Below, in pieces: positions 10,817 to 20,491 of a stretch of 64,000 nucleotides of DNA (its first letter is position 1; every line of letters begins with the position of its first letter). The notes beneath the pieces were generated by a model. The model saw nothing but the letters and a program-made list of their open reading frames with translations. It did not search any database and had not been told where the DNA came from. Both the position numbers and the translations under genes were made by a program. Source of the stretch: Paucidesulfovibrio gracilis DSM 16080 (GTDB lineage: Bacteria > Desulfobacterota > Desulfovibrionia > Desulfovibrionales > Desulfovibrionaceae). The stretch spans positions 248,001 to 312,000 of the forward strand of contig NZ_FUYC01000002.1 in the NCBI RefSeq assembly GCF_900167125.1. Reading direction: 5' to 3'.

Positions 10817-12811
10817 ATGAGCCAGATACGTACCTCCTTTTCCCTGTTGCCCGCCTTGCTGCTGTTGTGCAGCTTTCTGGCGTTGGCCACCGGCTGCCAG
10901 ACTGGAATGCAGCTCGGCGGTCGTTCCTTTGAGAGTGCGGAACAACTGCCCACGCCGCAACTTCAGGCCGAAGCAGACACCGCCTTTGCCGAGCAGCGAT
11001 GGGCCAGAAGCGAGTTTTATTATCAACGGCTGGCCGAGCGGAACGATCTGCCAGGAACCCAGCGTCCTGTGGTGCTCCGCAAGTTGGCGGACAGCGCCCT
11101 GCGTGCCGATCATCCCATGCAGGCCCGTTTTGCGCTGGAACAGTGGGCCGCCGCATCTCCGGATGCCGTGAATGATTGGCAATACAACGCCCTGCTTTTG
11201 GATGCCTACCGTGCCCTGGGCCAGGAAGAGCCGCTGGCCCAGCTCAAGGACCGCTTGCTGCACGATGAGAAGCTGCCCTGGGCCGTGCGCTATCGGGCCG
11301 GTGTGCGTCTGGGGTTGGGCTATGCCGCCGACGGACACGAAACCCGTGGGTTGGACATTCTTGCAGAGTTTTATGACCGTGCGCCCGGGCCGGACCAGCG
11401 TGCTTCCATGGAGCAGGCCACGTTTGAAGGGTTGCAAAGGCTGGCTGATATCGACCGCGCTTCCCGGGCCGTTGCACCGGCCAAGCGACTGGCCTACCCC
11501 GGGGCGCTGGTGTTGTTTGAGCAGGCCCGGCGTTCCGCCCGGCAAAATGCCGAGCAATGGGAACAATCCTGGAAGATTATGCGGGGCATTCTGGCCAATG
11601 CGAACTTGGCGGACAAGTTGTTCCTTGGCGACATCCTGCTGGCGCTGGAGCGCACCAATGGTCAACCTCGGACGGGCGTTGTTCTGCTTCTGCCCGTGAC
11701 CGGCAAGTACCAGGCCGTGGGGCGAAAGATCGTGCGCGGCGCAGGGGCTGCGCAATGGATGCTGGCCAACCAGGGTGTGGAATTGGATATCAAGGTCATC
11801 AACACGGATGCGCCCGATTGGTTGAAACGTCTTTCCGCGTTGCCGCCGCAGTACGCCGTGGTGGGAGGGCCGCTTCGGGTCTCCAGCTTTAAGACATTGG
11901 AGCAGAGCGGGGAGTTGAGCCGCCGGGCGGTGTTTGGCTTTCTGCCTTCCCTGGGGGATGTTGGAGAAGGCCAGCAGGCTTGGCGTTTTTTCCCTTCCCG
12001 CGAGGACGAGGTCCGCACCCTCGTGCGGCTGGCTTCGGAGCGTTTAGGGGTGAGCCGGTTCGGGGTGCTGTACCCGGAAGAGCCGTTCGGCACGGACATG
12101 GCCTCGATTTTCCGTCAGGTGACCTTGCAAACCGGAGGAACTATAGCTTCCCAGCGTTCCTACCCGCCGAAAACATCGCCAGACTGGGGAGAACGCATAG
12201 CGGAATTGTTGAAGGTTCCCGACAGCTTCGACAAGGAAGCTCCGCTGCCGCCGACGGATTTTCAGGCCGTGTTTCTCCCGGACGGCTGGTCCCAGGCACA
12301 GCTTTTGGTGCCGAATTTCTTTTTTTATGATGCCACGGACATGCTCTTTCTGGGCCCAAGTCTTTGGAGCAGCGCCCTGGAGCGCGTCAGCGACGTGGAA
12401 GAGACCTATTTCAAGCTGGCGGTTTGCCCTGGCGCCTGGAATCCGCAAAGCCCGGGGGCCGTCAAACTTCAGCAACTGCTTGATTCCGAGGGGCTTGGAC
12501 CTGCGGATATGTGGGTGGCCCTGGGGTACGACTGGCTCCGCATGTCTGCCGGACTGGGCGGGCTGCCGCAAGGCTGGACCCCGGCTCAGGTCACGGCGCG
12601 GTTGCAGCGTCTGAATATGGAATACAGCATGGCTCCCATGGGATGGGATGCGGACGGCATGGCCTTTCAGCAGCTCTATTTGTTCCGGCCCGGCGCTGAC
12701 GGTGGCGCGGTGCTGGTGGATCCCGAGCAGTTGGCCCAGCGTCTGGAGGCGGCCCGCGCCAAGCGCAAGCATCGCCAGATCCTTTGGGAGGAGAATCAGT
12801 CCGAACAATAA
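10817..12811 (+). CDS. LpoA-like penicillin-binding protein activator lipoprotein
   Basis: A 664-residue lipoprotein. The ATG at 10817 follows GGAAGGA and opens a lipoprotein signal peptide ending in the lipobox LATGC, so the mature protein is anchored at Cys-29 or so. The N-terminal half is helical and TPR-like. The C-terminal half, from about residue 290, resembles a type I periplasmic-binding fold (GVVLLLPVTGKYQAVGRKI, then RFGVLYPEEPFGTDMA). This two-domain layout matches LpoA/LppC, the outer-membrane activator of PBP1A in peptidoglycan synthesis. The family fit is by layout and motifs, and function in this lineage is inferred. A longer reading frame from 10655 exists but would bury the signal peptide. 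Confidence 0.75.
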   Translation: MSQIRTSFSLLPALLLLCSFLALATGCQTGMQLGGRSFESAEQLPTPQLQAEADTAFAEQRWARSEFYYQRLAERNDLPGTQRPVVLRKLADSALRADHPMQARFALEQWAAASPDAVNDWQYNALLLDAYRALGQEEPLAQLKDRLLHDEKLPWAVRYRAGVRLGLGYAADGHETRGLDILAEFYDRAPGPDQRASMEQATFEGLQRLADIDRASRAVAPAKRLAYPGALVLFEQARRSARQNAEQWEQSWKIMRGILANANLADKLFLGDILLALERTNGQPRTGVVLLLPVTGKYQAVGRKIVRGAGAAQWMLANQGVELDIKVINTDAPDWLKRLSALPPQYAVVGGPLRVSSFKTLEQSGELSRRAVFGFLPSLGDVGEGQQAWRFFPSREDEVRTLVRLASERLGVSRFGVLYPEEPFGTDMASIFRQVTLQTGGTIASQRSYPPKTSPDWGERIAELLKVPDSFDKEAPLPPTDFQAVFLPDGWSQAQLLVPNFFFYDATDMLFLGPSLWSSALERVSDVEETYFKLAVCPGAWNPQSPGAVKLQQLLDSEGLGPADMWVALGYDWLRMSAGLGGLPQGWTPAQVTARLQRLNMEYSMAPMGWDADGMAFQQLYLFRPGADGGAVLVDPEQLAQRLEAARAKRKHRQILWEENQSEQ

Positions 12812-12835
12812 TCGAATAGTAATGGTCCCGATGGT

Positions 12836-12850
12836 TTGCACATTGTGCAA
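12836..12850. promoter_or_regulatory. perfect 15-bp palindrome upstream of gatC
   Basis: TTGCACATTGTGCAA is a perfect inverted repeat around a central T, sitting 49 bp before the gatC start in the intergenic gap. It could be a dimeric repressor operator. It does not match the operators I know for Rex, HcpR or NtrC spacing. Confidence 0.4.
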
Positions 12851-12898
12851 GGCAATGACCGACCCTGAATCGCCCGGCGTGGGCAAGGAGATTGCTCG

Positions 12899-13183
12899 AT
12901 GCGGATCAGCCCGGAAGAAGTGGCTCGAGTGGCCCGTCTGGCCCGACTGGATTTGAGTGAGGAAAAGGTGGAATTGTTCGCCGGACAGCTCGGCGATATT
13001 CTTGATCATATGGATAAGCTCAGTGAAGTGGACACCGGGGATGTGGAGCCGCTCTATAGTCCGGTGGAGCACGTCAGCGTGCTCCGGCCCGATGTGGCGG
13101 CCAAGGAACATTCCCGCGAGGAAATTTTGTCCAATGCGCCGGAAACCGACGGCAATCACTTCATCGTGCCGCGTATCGTCTGA
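12899..13183 (+). CDS. gatC: Asp-tRNA(Asn)/Glu-tRNA(Gln) amidotransferase subunit C
   Basis: A 94-residue GatC with the family's opening [18 protein letters not shown] and closing region where ...VLRPD...[15 protein letters not shown] would meet GatA. GatCAB amidates misacylated Glu-tRNA(Gln) and Asp-tRNA(Asn). GatC bridges the A and B subunits. The ATG follows AAGGAG. gatA follows after 50 bp; gatB is not in this window and must be elsewhere. Confidence 0.95.
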   Translation: MRISPEEVARVARLARLDLSEEKVELFAGQLGDILDHMDKLSEVDTGDVEPLYSPVEHVSVLRPDVAAKEHSREEILSNAPETDGNHFIVPRIV

Positions 13184-13233
13184 TTCCGCTTTCTCCTCCC
13201 AGCACCTGCACCCTAATGGATTACGGAAAAACA

Positions 13234-14694
13234 ATGTCCGCACTGCATCAAAAGACTCTCAGCGAACTTCGCACCTTGTTGTTGGATCGGGAAGTCTCGG
13301 TCCGGGAACTTATGTCCGATTGCCTGAAACGGCTGGACGAGACGGAACCGGCTGTCCGCGCCCTTTTGGAGGTGCGGCGGGAAGAGGTTCTGGCCGAGGC
13401 CGAGGAAATGGACCGGCAGGGACCAAACCCCGCACAGCCGCTTTGGGGAATTCCCGTGGTGCTCAAGGATTTGCTCTGCGCGCGTGGGACCAAGACAACA
13501 TGCGGTTCCCGCATGTTGGAGGAGTTCGCCCCCGTATACGACGCCACAGCTGTGGAGCATCTGCGTCAGGCCGGTGCCGTGCTCCTGGCCAAGGCTAATA
13601 TGGACGAATTCGCCATGGGATCGTCCACGGAAAATTCCGCGTTTCAGCGTACGCGAAATCCCTGGAACACGGATTGTGTCCCGGGCGGTTCCTCGGGTGG
13701 TTCCGCAGCCACGGTCGCGGCCCGGCAATGTCCGGTTTCCCTGGGGACGGACACGGGTGGTTCCATCCGTTTGCCGGCTTCGTTTTGCGGGGTGGTGGGA
13801 TTGAAACCCACGTATGGCCGGGTTTCCCGGTTCGGCATGGTGGCGTATGGATCCTCGTTGGATCAGATCGGGCCGTTGACACGTAGCGTGGAGGATGCGG
13901 CGCGGGTGCTGGGCGTCATTGCCGGGCATGATCGCCGTGATTCCACTTCCGTGGATTGTCCGGTGCCGGATTATGTGGCGGCCCTGCAACAGCGGACGGA
14001 TTTGAAGGGATTGCGTATTGGTCTGCCCGAAGAGTATTGGCGCGAGGGGCTTTCCCCGGAAGTGGAGACGGCCTGTCGCGCTGCCGTGGAAACGCTGCGT
14101 GGGCTTGGTGCCGAAACTGTTCCGGTGCGTCTGTCCATGACGGAATATGCCATTGCCACCTATTATATTGTGGCCATGGCCGAGGCCAGTTCCAACTTGG
14201 CGCGGTTCGACGGCGTGCGCTACGGCCACCGCACTCGCGAGGCTTCGGAATTGATCGACATGTATACCCGGAGTCGTACCGAAGGGTTTGGCGATGAAGT
14301 GCAGCGCCGCATCATCATGGGTACGTATGTGCTTTCTTCCGGATATTATGATGCCTACTACCGCAAGGCCGCCCAGGTGCGCCGCCTGTTACGCGACGAC
14401 TTCCGGAAGGCGTTTGCTTCCTGTGATCTGCTGGCCGGACCGGTCTGTCCGAGCACGGCGTTTCGTGTGGGGGACAAGGCGGATCCGCTGCAAATGTACC
14501 TGATGGACATCTTTACCATTTCCGCCAACCTTGCCGGGCTTCCGGGCATGAGTCTGCCCGTTGGACTGGGGGAGACATCGAATTTGCCCGTGGGTTTGCA
14601 ACTCATGGGACCGGCCTTTAGCGAGGAAACCATGCTGGGCGCGGCCCATTGCCTGGAACAGGCCTTGCCGCCGCTGCCCGAACCGAATTGCTGA
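13234..14694 (+). CDS. gatA: Asp-tRNA(Asn)/Glu-tRNA(Gln) amidotransferase subunit A
   Basis: A 486-residue amidase-signature enzyme that hydrolyses glutamine and passes ammonia to GatB. The Ser-cisSer-Lys machinery is visible: Lys in [11 protein letters not shown], the GGSSGGSAA loop, and the nucleophile region [18 protein letters not shown]. These are GatA rather than general amidase features. I use the ATG at 13234. An in-frame ATG at 13216 lacks a ribosome site and adds six residues. It is translated with gatC from the same transcript. Confidence 0.95.
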   Translation: MSALHQKTLSELRTLLLDREVSVRELMSDCLKRLDETEPAVRALLEVRREEVLAEAEEMDRQGPNPAQPLWGIPVVLKDLLCARGTKTTCGSRMLEEFAPVYDATAVEHLRQAGAVLLAKANMDEFAMGSSTENSAFQRTRNPWNTDCVPGGSSGGSAATVAARQCPVSLGTDTGGSIRLPASFCGVVGLKPTYGRVSRFGMVAYGSSLDQIGPLTRSVEDAARVLGVIAGHDRRDSTSVDCPVPDYVAALQQRTDLKGLRIGLPEEYWREGLSPEVETACRAAVETLRGLGAETVPVRLSMTEYAIATYYIVAMAEASSNLARFDGVRYGHRTREASELIDMYTRSRTEGFGDEVQRRIIMGTYVLSSGYYDAYYRKAAQVRRLLRDDFRKAFASCDLLAGPVCPSTAFRVGDKADPLQMYLMDIFTISANLAGLPGMSLPVGLGETSNLPVGLQLMGPAFSEETMLGAAHCLEQALPPLPEPNC

Positions 14695-14804
14695 ACCAAT
14701 GGGGAACGGGATTGACCGGAGTGCCACCGAATACGACGAATTTCCACGTGGATGTTCTTGGCTGGAGGCGCTCCGGTTTGTCGCGTCAAGCGTCGGACCT
14801 TTGG

Positions 14805-15350
14805 ATGCCTTCGTCGCATCGTTGTTTCAAGGTTGGAATTATTCTGGTTCTGTTTTGTCTTTGCCTGCCGCGTGTCCTCCACGCCGACGCCGGAGGGCCG
14901 CTGCTTACCGCCGTGTTCCTGGATCTCACGGTGTTTATCCTCGGGCAATGTTGGGCCGTGATTACGGAGTGGGGGTATCTGGCGGCCTGGCTAAGGAAGC
15001 GGAGCGGGCGGGATGGTGTCTCCATTGGTCGGGCCTTATGGTGGTCCCTGCTTCTGAATTGGACTTCGGCTCTCTTGGGCGCGCTGGTGCTTGGAGCTAT
15101 GCTGCCGCTTTTCCCCGATATGCTTATGGATCGACCGGACATGCCCGAAACGAGTCTGCATTGCTGGCTGACAGTGGGGTTTTTGGTGTCCTTTGTTGCA
15201 ACCGTGGCGGCGGAGCGCTATCTGCTCGGCCTGTTGGCCCGCAGGCTCGGGCTGGCATTGGAACGCGTCTGGCGGCATGTGGTGTGTTTTAACTTGATCA
15301 GTTACGCCGGGTTGGTCGGGCTGACGGTCTGGCTTTTATATTATTTGTAA
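14805..15350 (+). CDS. membrane protein of unknown function with signal peptide
   Basis: A protein of about 181 residues. From the ATG at 14805 it opens with a signal-peptide-like segment (VGIILVLFCLCLP, likely cut after VLHA), then shows about four further hydrophobic segments and ends in a TM helix (SYAGLVGLTVWLLYYL). I do not recognise a family or motif. The reading frame is open back to 14649, overlapping gatA, but earlier codons do not look like a conserved start. It sits between gatA and mnmA on the same strand. It may be a lineage-specific inner-membrane protein. Confidence 0.6.
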   Translation: MPSSHRCFKVGIILVLFCLCLPRVLHADAGGPLLTAVFLDLTVFILGQCWAVITEWGYLAAWLRKRSGRDGVSIGRALWWSLLLNWTSALLGALVLGAMLPLFPDMLMDRPDMPETSLHCWLTVGFLVSFVATVAAERYLLGLLARRLGLALERVWRHVVCFNLISYAGLVGLTVWLLYYL

Positions 15351-15441
15351 CCTGTTGCGGCACGTAATGTTGATCAGCCCCAAATCAGAAGTGCCGTGCG
15401 GGATGTGAAATCAATTTCATCGGCAAGAACCCGGGGGAGAT

Positions 15442-16521
15442 ATGCGCGTGGCAGTGGCCGTGAGCGGCGGGATGGACAGCTTATTGGCCATGGCCTTGCT
15501 TCGGGAGCAGGGGCATGCGGTCATGGCTGTGCATGGACTGTTTTTGCCCGATGCTTCCGAGGATGCTCCCGGGGTGCGGGCGTTGCGCAAAACCTGTCAG
15601 GATCTTGGCATTCCTCTGCATGTGCTGGACCTGCGCGAGTCGTTTCGAGCCTGCGTCACGGACGTTTTTCTCTCCGAATACCGGGCCGGGCGAACGCCCA
15701 ACCCCTGTGCGCTGTGTAATCCGCATATAAAATTCGGATCGTTGTGGGATGGCGCCGCACGGCTTGGCGCCGAAGCTTTGGCTACGGGACATTATGTCCG
15801 GTTGGATGAAAGCGGAGTGTACGGCGTCGGGCGGCTGCTGTTGCGTGGTGTGGATCCGGCCAAGGACCAAAGTTATTTTCTCGCACTGGTGGAGCCGGCG
15901 CGGTTGGAACGGGCCGTGTTCCCCCTCGGCGAAATGCGTAAGGCCGATGTCCCCGGTGAACTGGAACGTCGGGGACTGCGTCCGGTCCACTCCGGGGAGA
16001 GCCAGGAAATTTGTTTTATCCCGGACGATGACTACCGGGCCTGGCTAGCGGCCCGGGATGCTGATTTGCCCGGTCCCGGTCCCATGCTGGTTCTGGATTC
16101 CGGCAAAGAGCAGGAGGTGGGGCGGCACGGCGGCTTGTGGCGCTACACCCAGGGGCAACGCCGGGGCTTGGGCGTGGCCTGGAGTGAGCCGCTGTACGTT
16201 GTGCGCAAGGATTCAGTACGCAACGCCTTGATTTTAGGAACGCGCGAGCAGTTGTTGTGCCGTGGCTGTGTAACCGGACCTGCTACGATGGCAGTGCCGA
16301 TTGCCCAGTGGCCGGAAACGGTCTGGGTGCAGATGCGATATCGGCAGCGAGCCGAGGCCGCCCGGGTGACTGCCTTGCACACGGGCTTGCGTATCGAGTT
16401 GTTCCGGTCCGGCGAACGCCCGGCTCCCGGGCAGGTGGCCGTAGTGTATGATGCAGCCGGGCGCGTGCTGGGTGCGGGCAATATCCTCCGCAGTCTTGAG
16501 AATGCGGAACCGGCGGCGTGA
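15442..16521 (+). CDS. mnmA: tRNA-specific 2-thiouridylase MnmA
   Basis: A 359-residue enzyme that thiolates U34 of Glu, Gln and Lys tRNAs. The ATP pyrophosphatase loop VAVSGGMDS starts at residue 4. The two catalytic cysteines are present: one in NPCALCNPHIKFG near residue 93 and one in GESQEICFIPD near residue 190. The conserved RYTQGQRRGLG segment is also there. A GGGGGAGAT ribosome site precedes the ATG. The gene converges with the TPR lipoprotein gene, with only 9 bp between stops. Confidence 0.96.
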   Translation: MRVAVAVSGGMDSLLAMALLREQGHAVMAVHGLFLPDASEDAPGVRALRKTCQDLGIPLHVLDLRESFRACVTDVFLSEYRAGRTPNPCALCNPHIKFGSLWDGAARLGAEALATGHYVRLDESGVYGVGRLLLRGVDPAKDQSYFLALVEPARLERAVFPLGEMRKADVPGELERRGLRPVHSGESQEICFIPDDDYRAWLAARDADLPGPGPMLVLDSGKEQEVGRHGGLWRYTQGQRRGLGVAWSEPLYVVRKDSVRNALILGTREQLLCRGCVTGPATMAVPIAQWPETVWVQMRYRQRAEAARVTALHTGLRIELFRSGERPAPGQVAVVYDAAGRVLGAGNILRSLENAEPAA

Positions 16522-16530
16522 GGGCGAGCA

Positions 16531-17052
16531 TCAGTCGTCAAGATCGAAAAAGGATGTGTCGTCCTCGTGTCGTTGCGCGAGCCGCCCCTCGCGGTAAGCC
16601 GTTTCCATGCGTGTCAGCGTTTCCTCGACCGTCAGCCCGCGAACCGATGCTCGTGTCGCGGCCAAGCGTATGGTTTGGCCCAACTTTTCCGCTCCGGGAG
16701 GGCGAAAATCCATGAGTCGCGCCAACACAAGTTGTGGATCGTCCTTGCCAAGGCCCGTGAGCAACAGATAAAAGCGGGCCTCCGCGTTGTCCGGAACGCT
16801 GTCGGGCAGGGCGGCCAGGGCTTCCTGCAGGCGGGTTGACGCCTTGCCGTATTCCCCGGCGTGGAGTAGAGCCTTGCCCAATTGCAGGCGAATGCGGGCC
16901 GAATCCGGGTCATTTTGCAACGCTTGGCGATACAGTGCCACGGCTTCCTGCGCATTGCCGCGAGACAGGGCCATGGACCCCCGAACTTGCGGTGTGCAGG
17001 CCGTGACAACGATGAGACAGAAGAAAAAGGGAAGCAATGGAAGCCGAAGCAT
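16531..17052 (-). CDS. small TPR lipoprotein of unknown function
   Basis: A 173-residue predicted lipoprotein: a hydrophobic signal (LPLLPFFFCLIVV) ending in the lipobox VTAC near residue 19. It is followed by two or three tetratricopeptide-like helices (GNAQEAVALYRQALQNDPDS and GEYGKASTRLQEALAALPDS). The C-terminus is acidic (EDDTSFFDLDD). TPR lipoproteins usually scaffold envelope complexes; nothing more specific can be read. It is divergent from mtaB and convergent with mnmA, so it is probably transcribed alone. Confidence 0.75.
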   Translation of the reverse strand: MLRLPLLPFFFCLIVVTACTPQVRGSMALSRGNAQEAVALYRQALQNDPDSARIRLQLGKALLHAGEYGKASTRLQEALAALPDSVPDNAEARFYLLLTGLGKDDPQLVLARLMDFRPPGAEKLGQTIRLAATRASVRGLTVEETLTRMETAYREGRLAQRHEDDTSFFDLDD

Positions 17053-17214
17053 GGCAGTCTCCAGAATGCAGGGTTACCAAAAAGCCGACCCTATGCTATC
17101 ATGCATGGAATACAAAGCAAATCCTGATCGGGAAGCGCCCGGCGGAAGACTGGGCCGGTGGCCGGTCGGACTGCGGGCGGCAGATCGGAATGATACGAAT
17201 TTGGACAATATAAT

Positions 17215-18552
17215 ATGAAGCGATCATTGGATATTGATTTCAACTGTGCCGGTGAAGACGTTCCCTTGTCGCAGTGTGGGGAGGGCCGGTTATATACGAC
17301 CACGCTGGGCTGCAAGATCAATCAGTACGAAACCCAGGCCATTGTGGAGGCATGGGAGGCGGAAGGCTGGAGCCGGGCCGAAACACCCGGGGAGGCGGAC
17401 GCCGTACTGGTGAACTCCTGCGCCGTCACAGCCAAGGCCGTGGCGGATTTGCGGAAGGCCGTCCGACGGCTGCATCGGGAGAACCCGGAGGCCCGCATTG
17501 TGATCACCGGCTGCGCCGCCCAGGTCATGGCCAAGGAGTTGTCGGAGCTGCCCGGGGTGGCCCGGGTGGTACCTCAGGAGCGCAAGGCTGAATTGCTTCG
17601 GCCGCATACGGATCGTTTTTCCGTGACGGACTATCCACGTGCCAGACCGGTGGTCATGGTACAGGATGGCTGTTCTCATGGCTGCACGTATTGCATTGTG
17701 CCGCTCACACGCGGACCTTCGCGAAGTCGGCCCGTGGAGTGGATTTTGGACGAGGCCGAAGCCCTGCTGGAGCGCGGGTTTCAGGAGTTGATCCTCAGCG
17801 GCGTGAATTTGCGCCAATTCGGGCGGGATTTGCCTCCGGATTCGTCCGGCCGGACTCCGGACTTCTGGGATTTGCTGCAACTATTGGAGCAACGTCTGGA
17901 GCGGTTTGCAGGCCGGGCCAGATTGCGCCTCTCCTCGGTGGAGCCAGGGCAGCTTGGCGAGAAGGCTTTGGACGTTTTGGGCGGATCACGGCTCATTGCC
18001 CCGCATTTGCACCTTTCGTTGCAGGCGGGCGATCCCGAGGTGTTGCGCCGCATGGGGCGGGGCCACTACCGTCCCGAACAGGCCGAAGCGTTTTTGCAGC
18101 GTTTAAAGCAGTACTGGCCGCTCTTTGGCCTTGGGGCGGATTTGCTTACCGGGTTTCCAGGGGAGACGAGGGAGCAATTCGAAAATACGCTGGCTTTTTG
18201 TGAGCGGCTGCCGCTGACCTACGCTCACGTTTTTCCATACTCCCCGCGTCCCGGAACCGCGGCCGCTTCTATGGAGGACAAGGTACCCTCGTCGGAGAAA
18301 AAGGAACGGGCCGCGCTGCTGCGTGAATTGGCGGAACGCAAGCGTGCCGAATTTCTGGAGCGGATTTGTCTGCTGGATCGGGTCGACGTTCTTGTGCAGG
18401 ATGATCAGGGCCACGGGGTCTGCCAGTATTATGCGTCTTGTCGTGTGCAGGGCGAAGCCTGCGACGAGGGTGGCGCGGAGCGGACTCGTCGTCTGGTTGC
18501 CGGCCGTCCCGTGGGGCTGGAGCGGAACATCGTGCTGGTCCGACCGACATAG
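17215..18552 (+). CDS. mtaB: tRNA t6A37 methylthiotransferase MtaB
   Basis: A 445-residue radical-SAM methylthiotransferase. Three N-terminal cysteines for the auxiliary 4Fe-4S cluster appear in TLGCKINQYE, NSCAVT and TGCAAQ. The radical-SAM CxxxCxxC is in QDGCSHGCTYCIVPLTRG at about residues 155-170. The TLGCKINQYE form and the overall length point to MtaB (ms2t6A on ANN-decoding tRNAs) rather than MiaB or RimO. The ribosome site is weak (GGA at -10). It is transcribed away from the TPR lipoprotein gene, leaving 162 bp for divergent promoters. Confidence 0.92.
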   Translation: MKRSLDIDFNCAGEDVPLSQCGEGRLYTTTLGCKINQYETQAIVEAWEAEGWSRAETPGEADAVLVNSCAVTAKAVADLRKAVRRLHRENPEARIVITGCAAQVMAKELSELPGVARVVPQERKAELLRPHTDRFSVTDYPRARPVVMVQDGCSHGCTYCIVPLTRGPSRSRPVEWILDEAEALLERGFQELILSGVNLRQFGRDLPPDSSGRTPDFWDLLQLLEQRLERFAGRARLRLSSVEPGQLGEKALDVLGGSRLIAPHLHLSLQAGDPEVLRRMGRGHYRPEQAEAFLQRLKQYWPLFGLGADLLTGFPGETREQFENTLAFCERLPLTYAHVFPYSPRPGTAAASMEDKVPSSEKKERAALLRELAERKRAEFLERICLLDRVDVLVQDDQGHGVCQYYASCRVQGEACDEGGAERTRRLVAGRPVGLERNIVLVRPT

Positions 18553-18640
18553 GATTTGTTTTTTTATATTATATTTCGATCTATTAAAAGTTGCTGTTTA
18601 GAATGAAACGATGGACGCCCCAAGGCGTCGAGGAGTGGAT

Positions 18641-19522
18641 ATGCCCGTAAGCATGACCGGATACGGCCGTAGTGAAGGCGATGGGGAAGGATTCCGATTC
18701 GTCTGGGAACTTCGCAGTGTGAATGGACGTTTTTTGGACGTGAAATGGCGGTTGCCGCCGGCCATGCGCTGCATGGAGCAGGAGTGGGAAAAAACACTGC
18801 GCTCCGTGGGTTCCCGTGGCCGTGTCGAAGCCATGCTGAACCTGGAGGTGGCTTCGCCGGAATTGTTGGGCATGCGCCTGAACACGGCCCAGGCCCGGGC
18901 CATGATCGAGCAGGTGCAGACGCTGGCCGAGGGGTATGGCGAAACCTTTGCTCCCGATTTTAATCGTTTTTTGAGTATTCAATCCCTGTGGCGTGAAAAC
19001 AGCGCTGAACCGGATCCCGCCCTGGTGGAGCAGGTGGGGCGCGGTCTTGCCGCCTGCGTGGACGACTGGCAGCGCAGCCGCCGGGCCGAGGGTGAGGCCA
19101 TGGTGGTGGACCTTCGGGAACGGTTGACCACGTTGCAATCCCTCGCCGAAGGCATAGCTGCGCGTGTTCCCGTGGTGCTGGCGGATAAGCGCGAGGCGCT
19201 GCTCAAGCGGGTGCGGGAGATGTTGGAGGCTGCGGAGGCCAGTTTCAACGAGGATCGCATGCTGCAGGAAACCGTGATCCTCACGGACCGTTTGGACGTA
19301 TCCGAAGAATTGACCCGGCTTGCGGAGCATTTGCGCCGCATGGACGAAGTGCTCGGCCGTGACGGTGATGTGGGCAAACGCATGGACTTTTTGGTCCAGG
19401 AGACGTTTCGCGAGATCAATACGTGCGGCAACAAGGCGCAGGACAGCGAGGTCAGCCGCATGACCGTTGATTTTAAGGCAGAACTGGAAAAATGCCGTGA
19501 ACAGGTGCAAAACATCGAGTAG
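18641..19522 (+). CDS. YicC/YloC family protein (endoribonuclease-type)
   Basis: A 293-residue YicC family protein. It opens MPVSMTGYGRSEGDG, the family hallmark, and ends with KRMDFLVQETFREINTCGNKAQD and a helical tail. E. coli YicC is reported to have RNase activity and to affect small RNA stability; that role is carried over from the family. The ATG at 18641 has GAGGAG upstream; an ATG at 18611 is less likely. A GACGCC/GGCGTC hairpin (18614-18629) lies just ahead of the ribosome site. It leads a compact run: yicC, remA, gmk, pyrF, TPR, HDOD, recJ. Confidence 0.9.
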   Translation: MPVSMTGYGRSEGDGEGFRFVWELRSVNGRFLDVKWRLPPAMRCMEQEWEKTLRSVGSRGRVEAMLNLEVASPELLGMRLNTAQARAMIEQVQTLAEGYGETFAPDFNRFLSIQSLWRENSAEPDPALVEQVGRGLAACVDDWQRSRRAEGEAMVVDLRERLTTLQSLAEGIAARVPVVLADKREALLKRVREMLEAAEASFNEDRMLQETVILTDRLDVSEELTRLAEHLRRMDEVLGRDGDVGKRMDFLVQETFREINTCGNKAQDSEVSRMTVDFKAELEKCREQVQNIE

Positions 19523-19533
19523 GTTGAATTTTC

Positions 19534-19806
19534 ATGCAGCAAAGAGCGCCCAAACCGAGATTGTTGAACATCGGGTTCGGAAACTATGTGGTTTCCAGCC
19601 GCGTGATCAGCATTCTGACGCCGACATCATCGCCCATGCGTCGCCTGCGGGAGGACGCACGACAGGAGGGGCGGCTCATTGACGCCACCCAGGGACGCAA
19701 AACGCGGTCCATTGTGGTTACGGATTCGAACCATGTGATCCTTTCCGCTATTCAGGCCGATACCATCAGTCAACGATTCACCGCAGAGGAAGCAGGCAAT
19801 GAGTGA
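19534..19806 (+). CDS. remA: RemA/DUF370 family regulator
   Basis: A 90-residue DUF370 protein: [19 protein letters not shown] at the start and [19 protein letters not shown] in the second half are family signatures. In Bacillus subtilis RemA is a ring-forming DNA-binding activator of biofilm and osmoprotection genes; the role in a Gram-negative is inferred. It starts 12 bp after yicC and overlaps gmk by 8 bp. The order yicC-remA-gmk mirrors the Firmicute yloC-remA-gmk order. Confidence 0.9.
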   Translation: MQQRAPKPRLLNIGFGNYVVSSRVISILTPTSSPMRRLREDARQEGRLIDATQGRKTRSIVVTDSNHVILSAIQADTISQRFTAEEAGNE

Positions 19807-20491
19807 GCAACCAACAAGCGGAGGGCATACCGCCGCAGGGAAGGAGGAACGGACCGCTGCGTCCAGCAGGAGACAGGGCGTCGTATTGGTTCTCTGCGCC
19901 CCGTCCGGCACGGGGAAAAGCACCTTGGTTCAGCGCCTGGTCCGGGACTTTCCGAGTTTTTCCTTTTCCATTTCCTGCACCACCAGGGAACCGCGTGGAC
20001 AGGAACGGGACGGGGTGGATTACTATTTTTTGACCAAGGAGCAGTTCCTGGAACGCCGGGAGCGTGGCGAGTTCGCGGAGTGGGCCGAGGTGCACGGCAA
20101 CTATTACGGAACCCCACTGGCGCCCGTGCGGGAAATAGTGGACCGGGGCGGGGACGTGCTTTTTGACATCGACGTGCAAGGGGCTATGCAGCTGCGCGAA
20201 AGCTTTCCGGACGGGCGGTACGTGTTTCTCTTTCCGCCGTCGCGGGACGAGCTGCAAAAGCGCCTGCGCGGACGGGGAACCGATTCCGAAGAGGCCATGG
20301 CGCGTCGGCTCGCCAATGCGGTGCGCGAAATGGAAGCCGCACCGCAATTTGATCACTGGATCGTGAACCGTGATCTGGACCGCGCCTATGACGAGTTGCG
20401 GGCTGTTTATTTGGCCGGGTGCAGCCGTCCTGGGCAACAACCGGGCCTGTTGCGCGAGGTGTTGGATACGTTCGCAGGGGAGGATGCATGA
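19799..20491 (+). CDS. gmk: guanylate kinase
   Basis: A 230-residue GMP kinase (GMP + ATP to GDP + ADP). The P-loop APSGTGKST is at about residues 35-43. [19 protein letters not shown] is the GMP-binding segment and [11 protein letters not shown] the conserved Walker-B-like segment. An extra polar N-terminal arm of about 25 residues precedes the kinase fold. That may be real or reflect a too-early start; the reading frame has no other obvious ATG until the fold. It overlaps remA upstream and shares an ATGA stop/start with pyrF. Confidence 0.95.
   Translation: MSEQPTSGGHTAAGKEERTAASSRRQGVVLVLCAPSGTGKSTLVQRLVRDFPSFSFSISCTTREPRGQERDGVDYYFLTKEQFLERRERGEFAEWAEVHGNYYGTPLAPVREIVDRGGDVLFDIDVQGAMQLRESFPDGRYVFLFPPSRDELQKRLRGRGTDSEEAMARRLANAVREMEAAPQFDHWIVNRDLDRAYDELRAVYLAGCSRPGQQPGLLREVLDTFAGEDA

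Noticed and set aside
17209-17214. TATAAT immediately before the mtaB start codon
   Set aside because: As a -10 it would start transcription inside the gene, and there is no -35 at the right distance. Likely chance.
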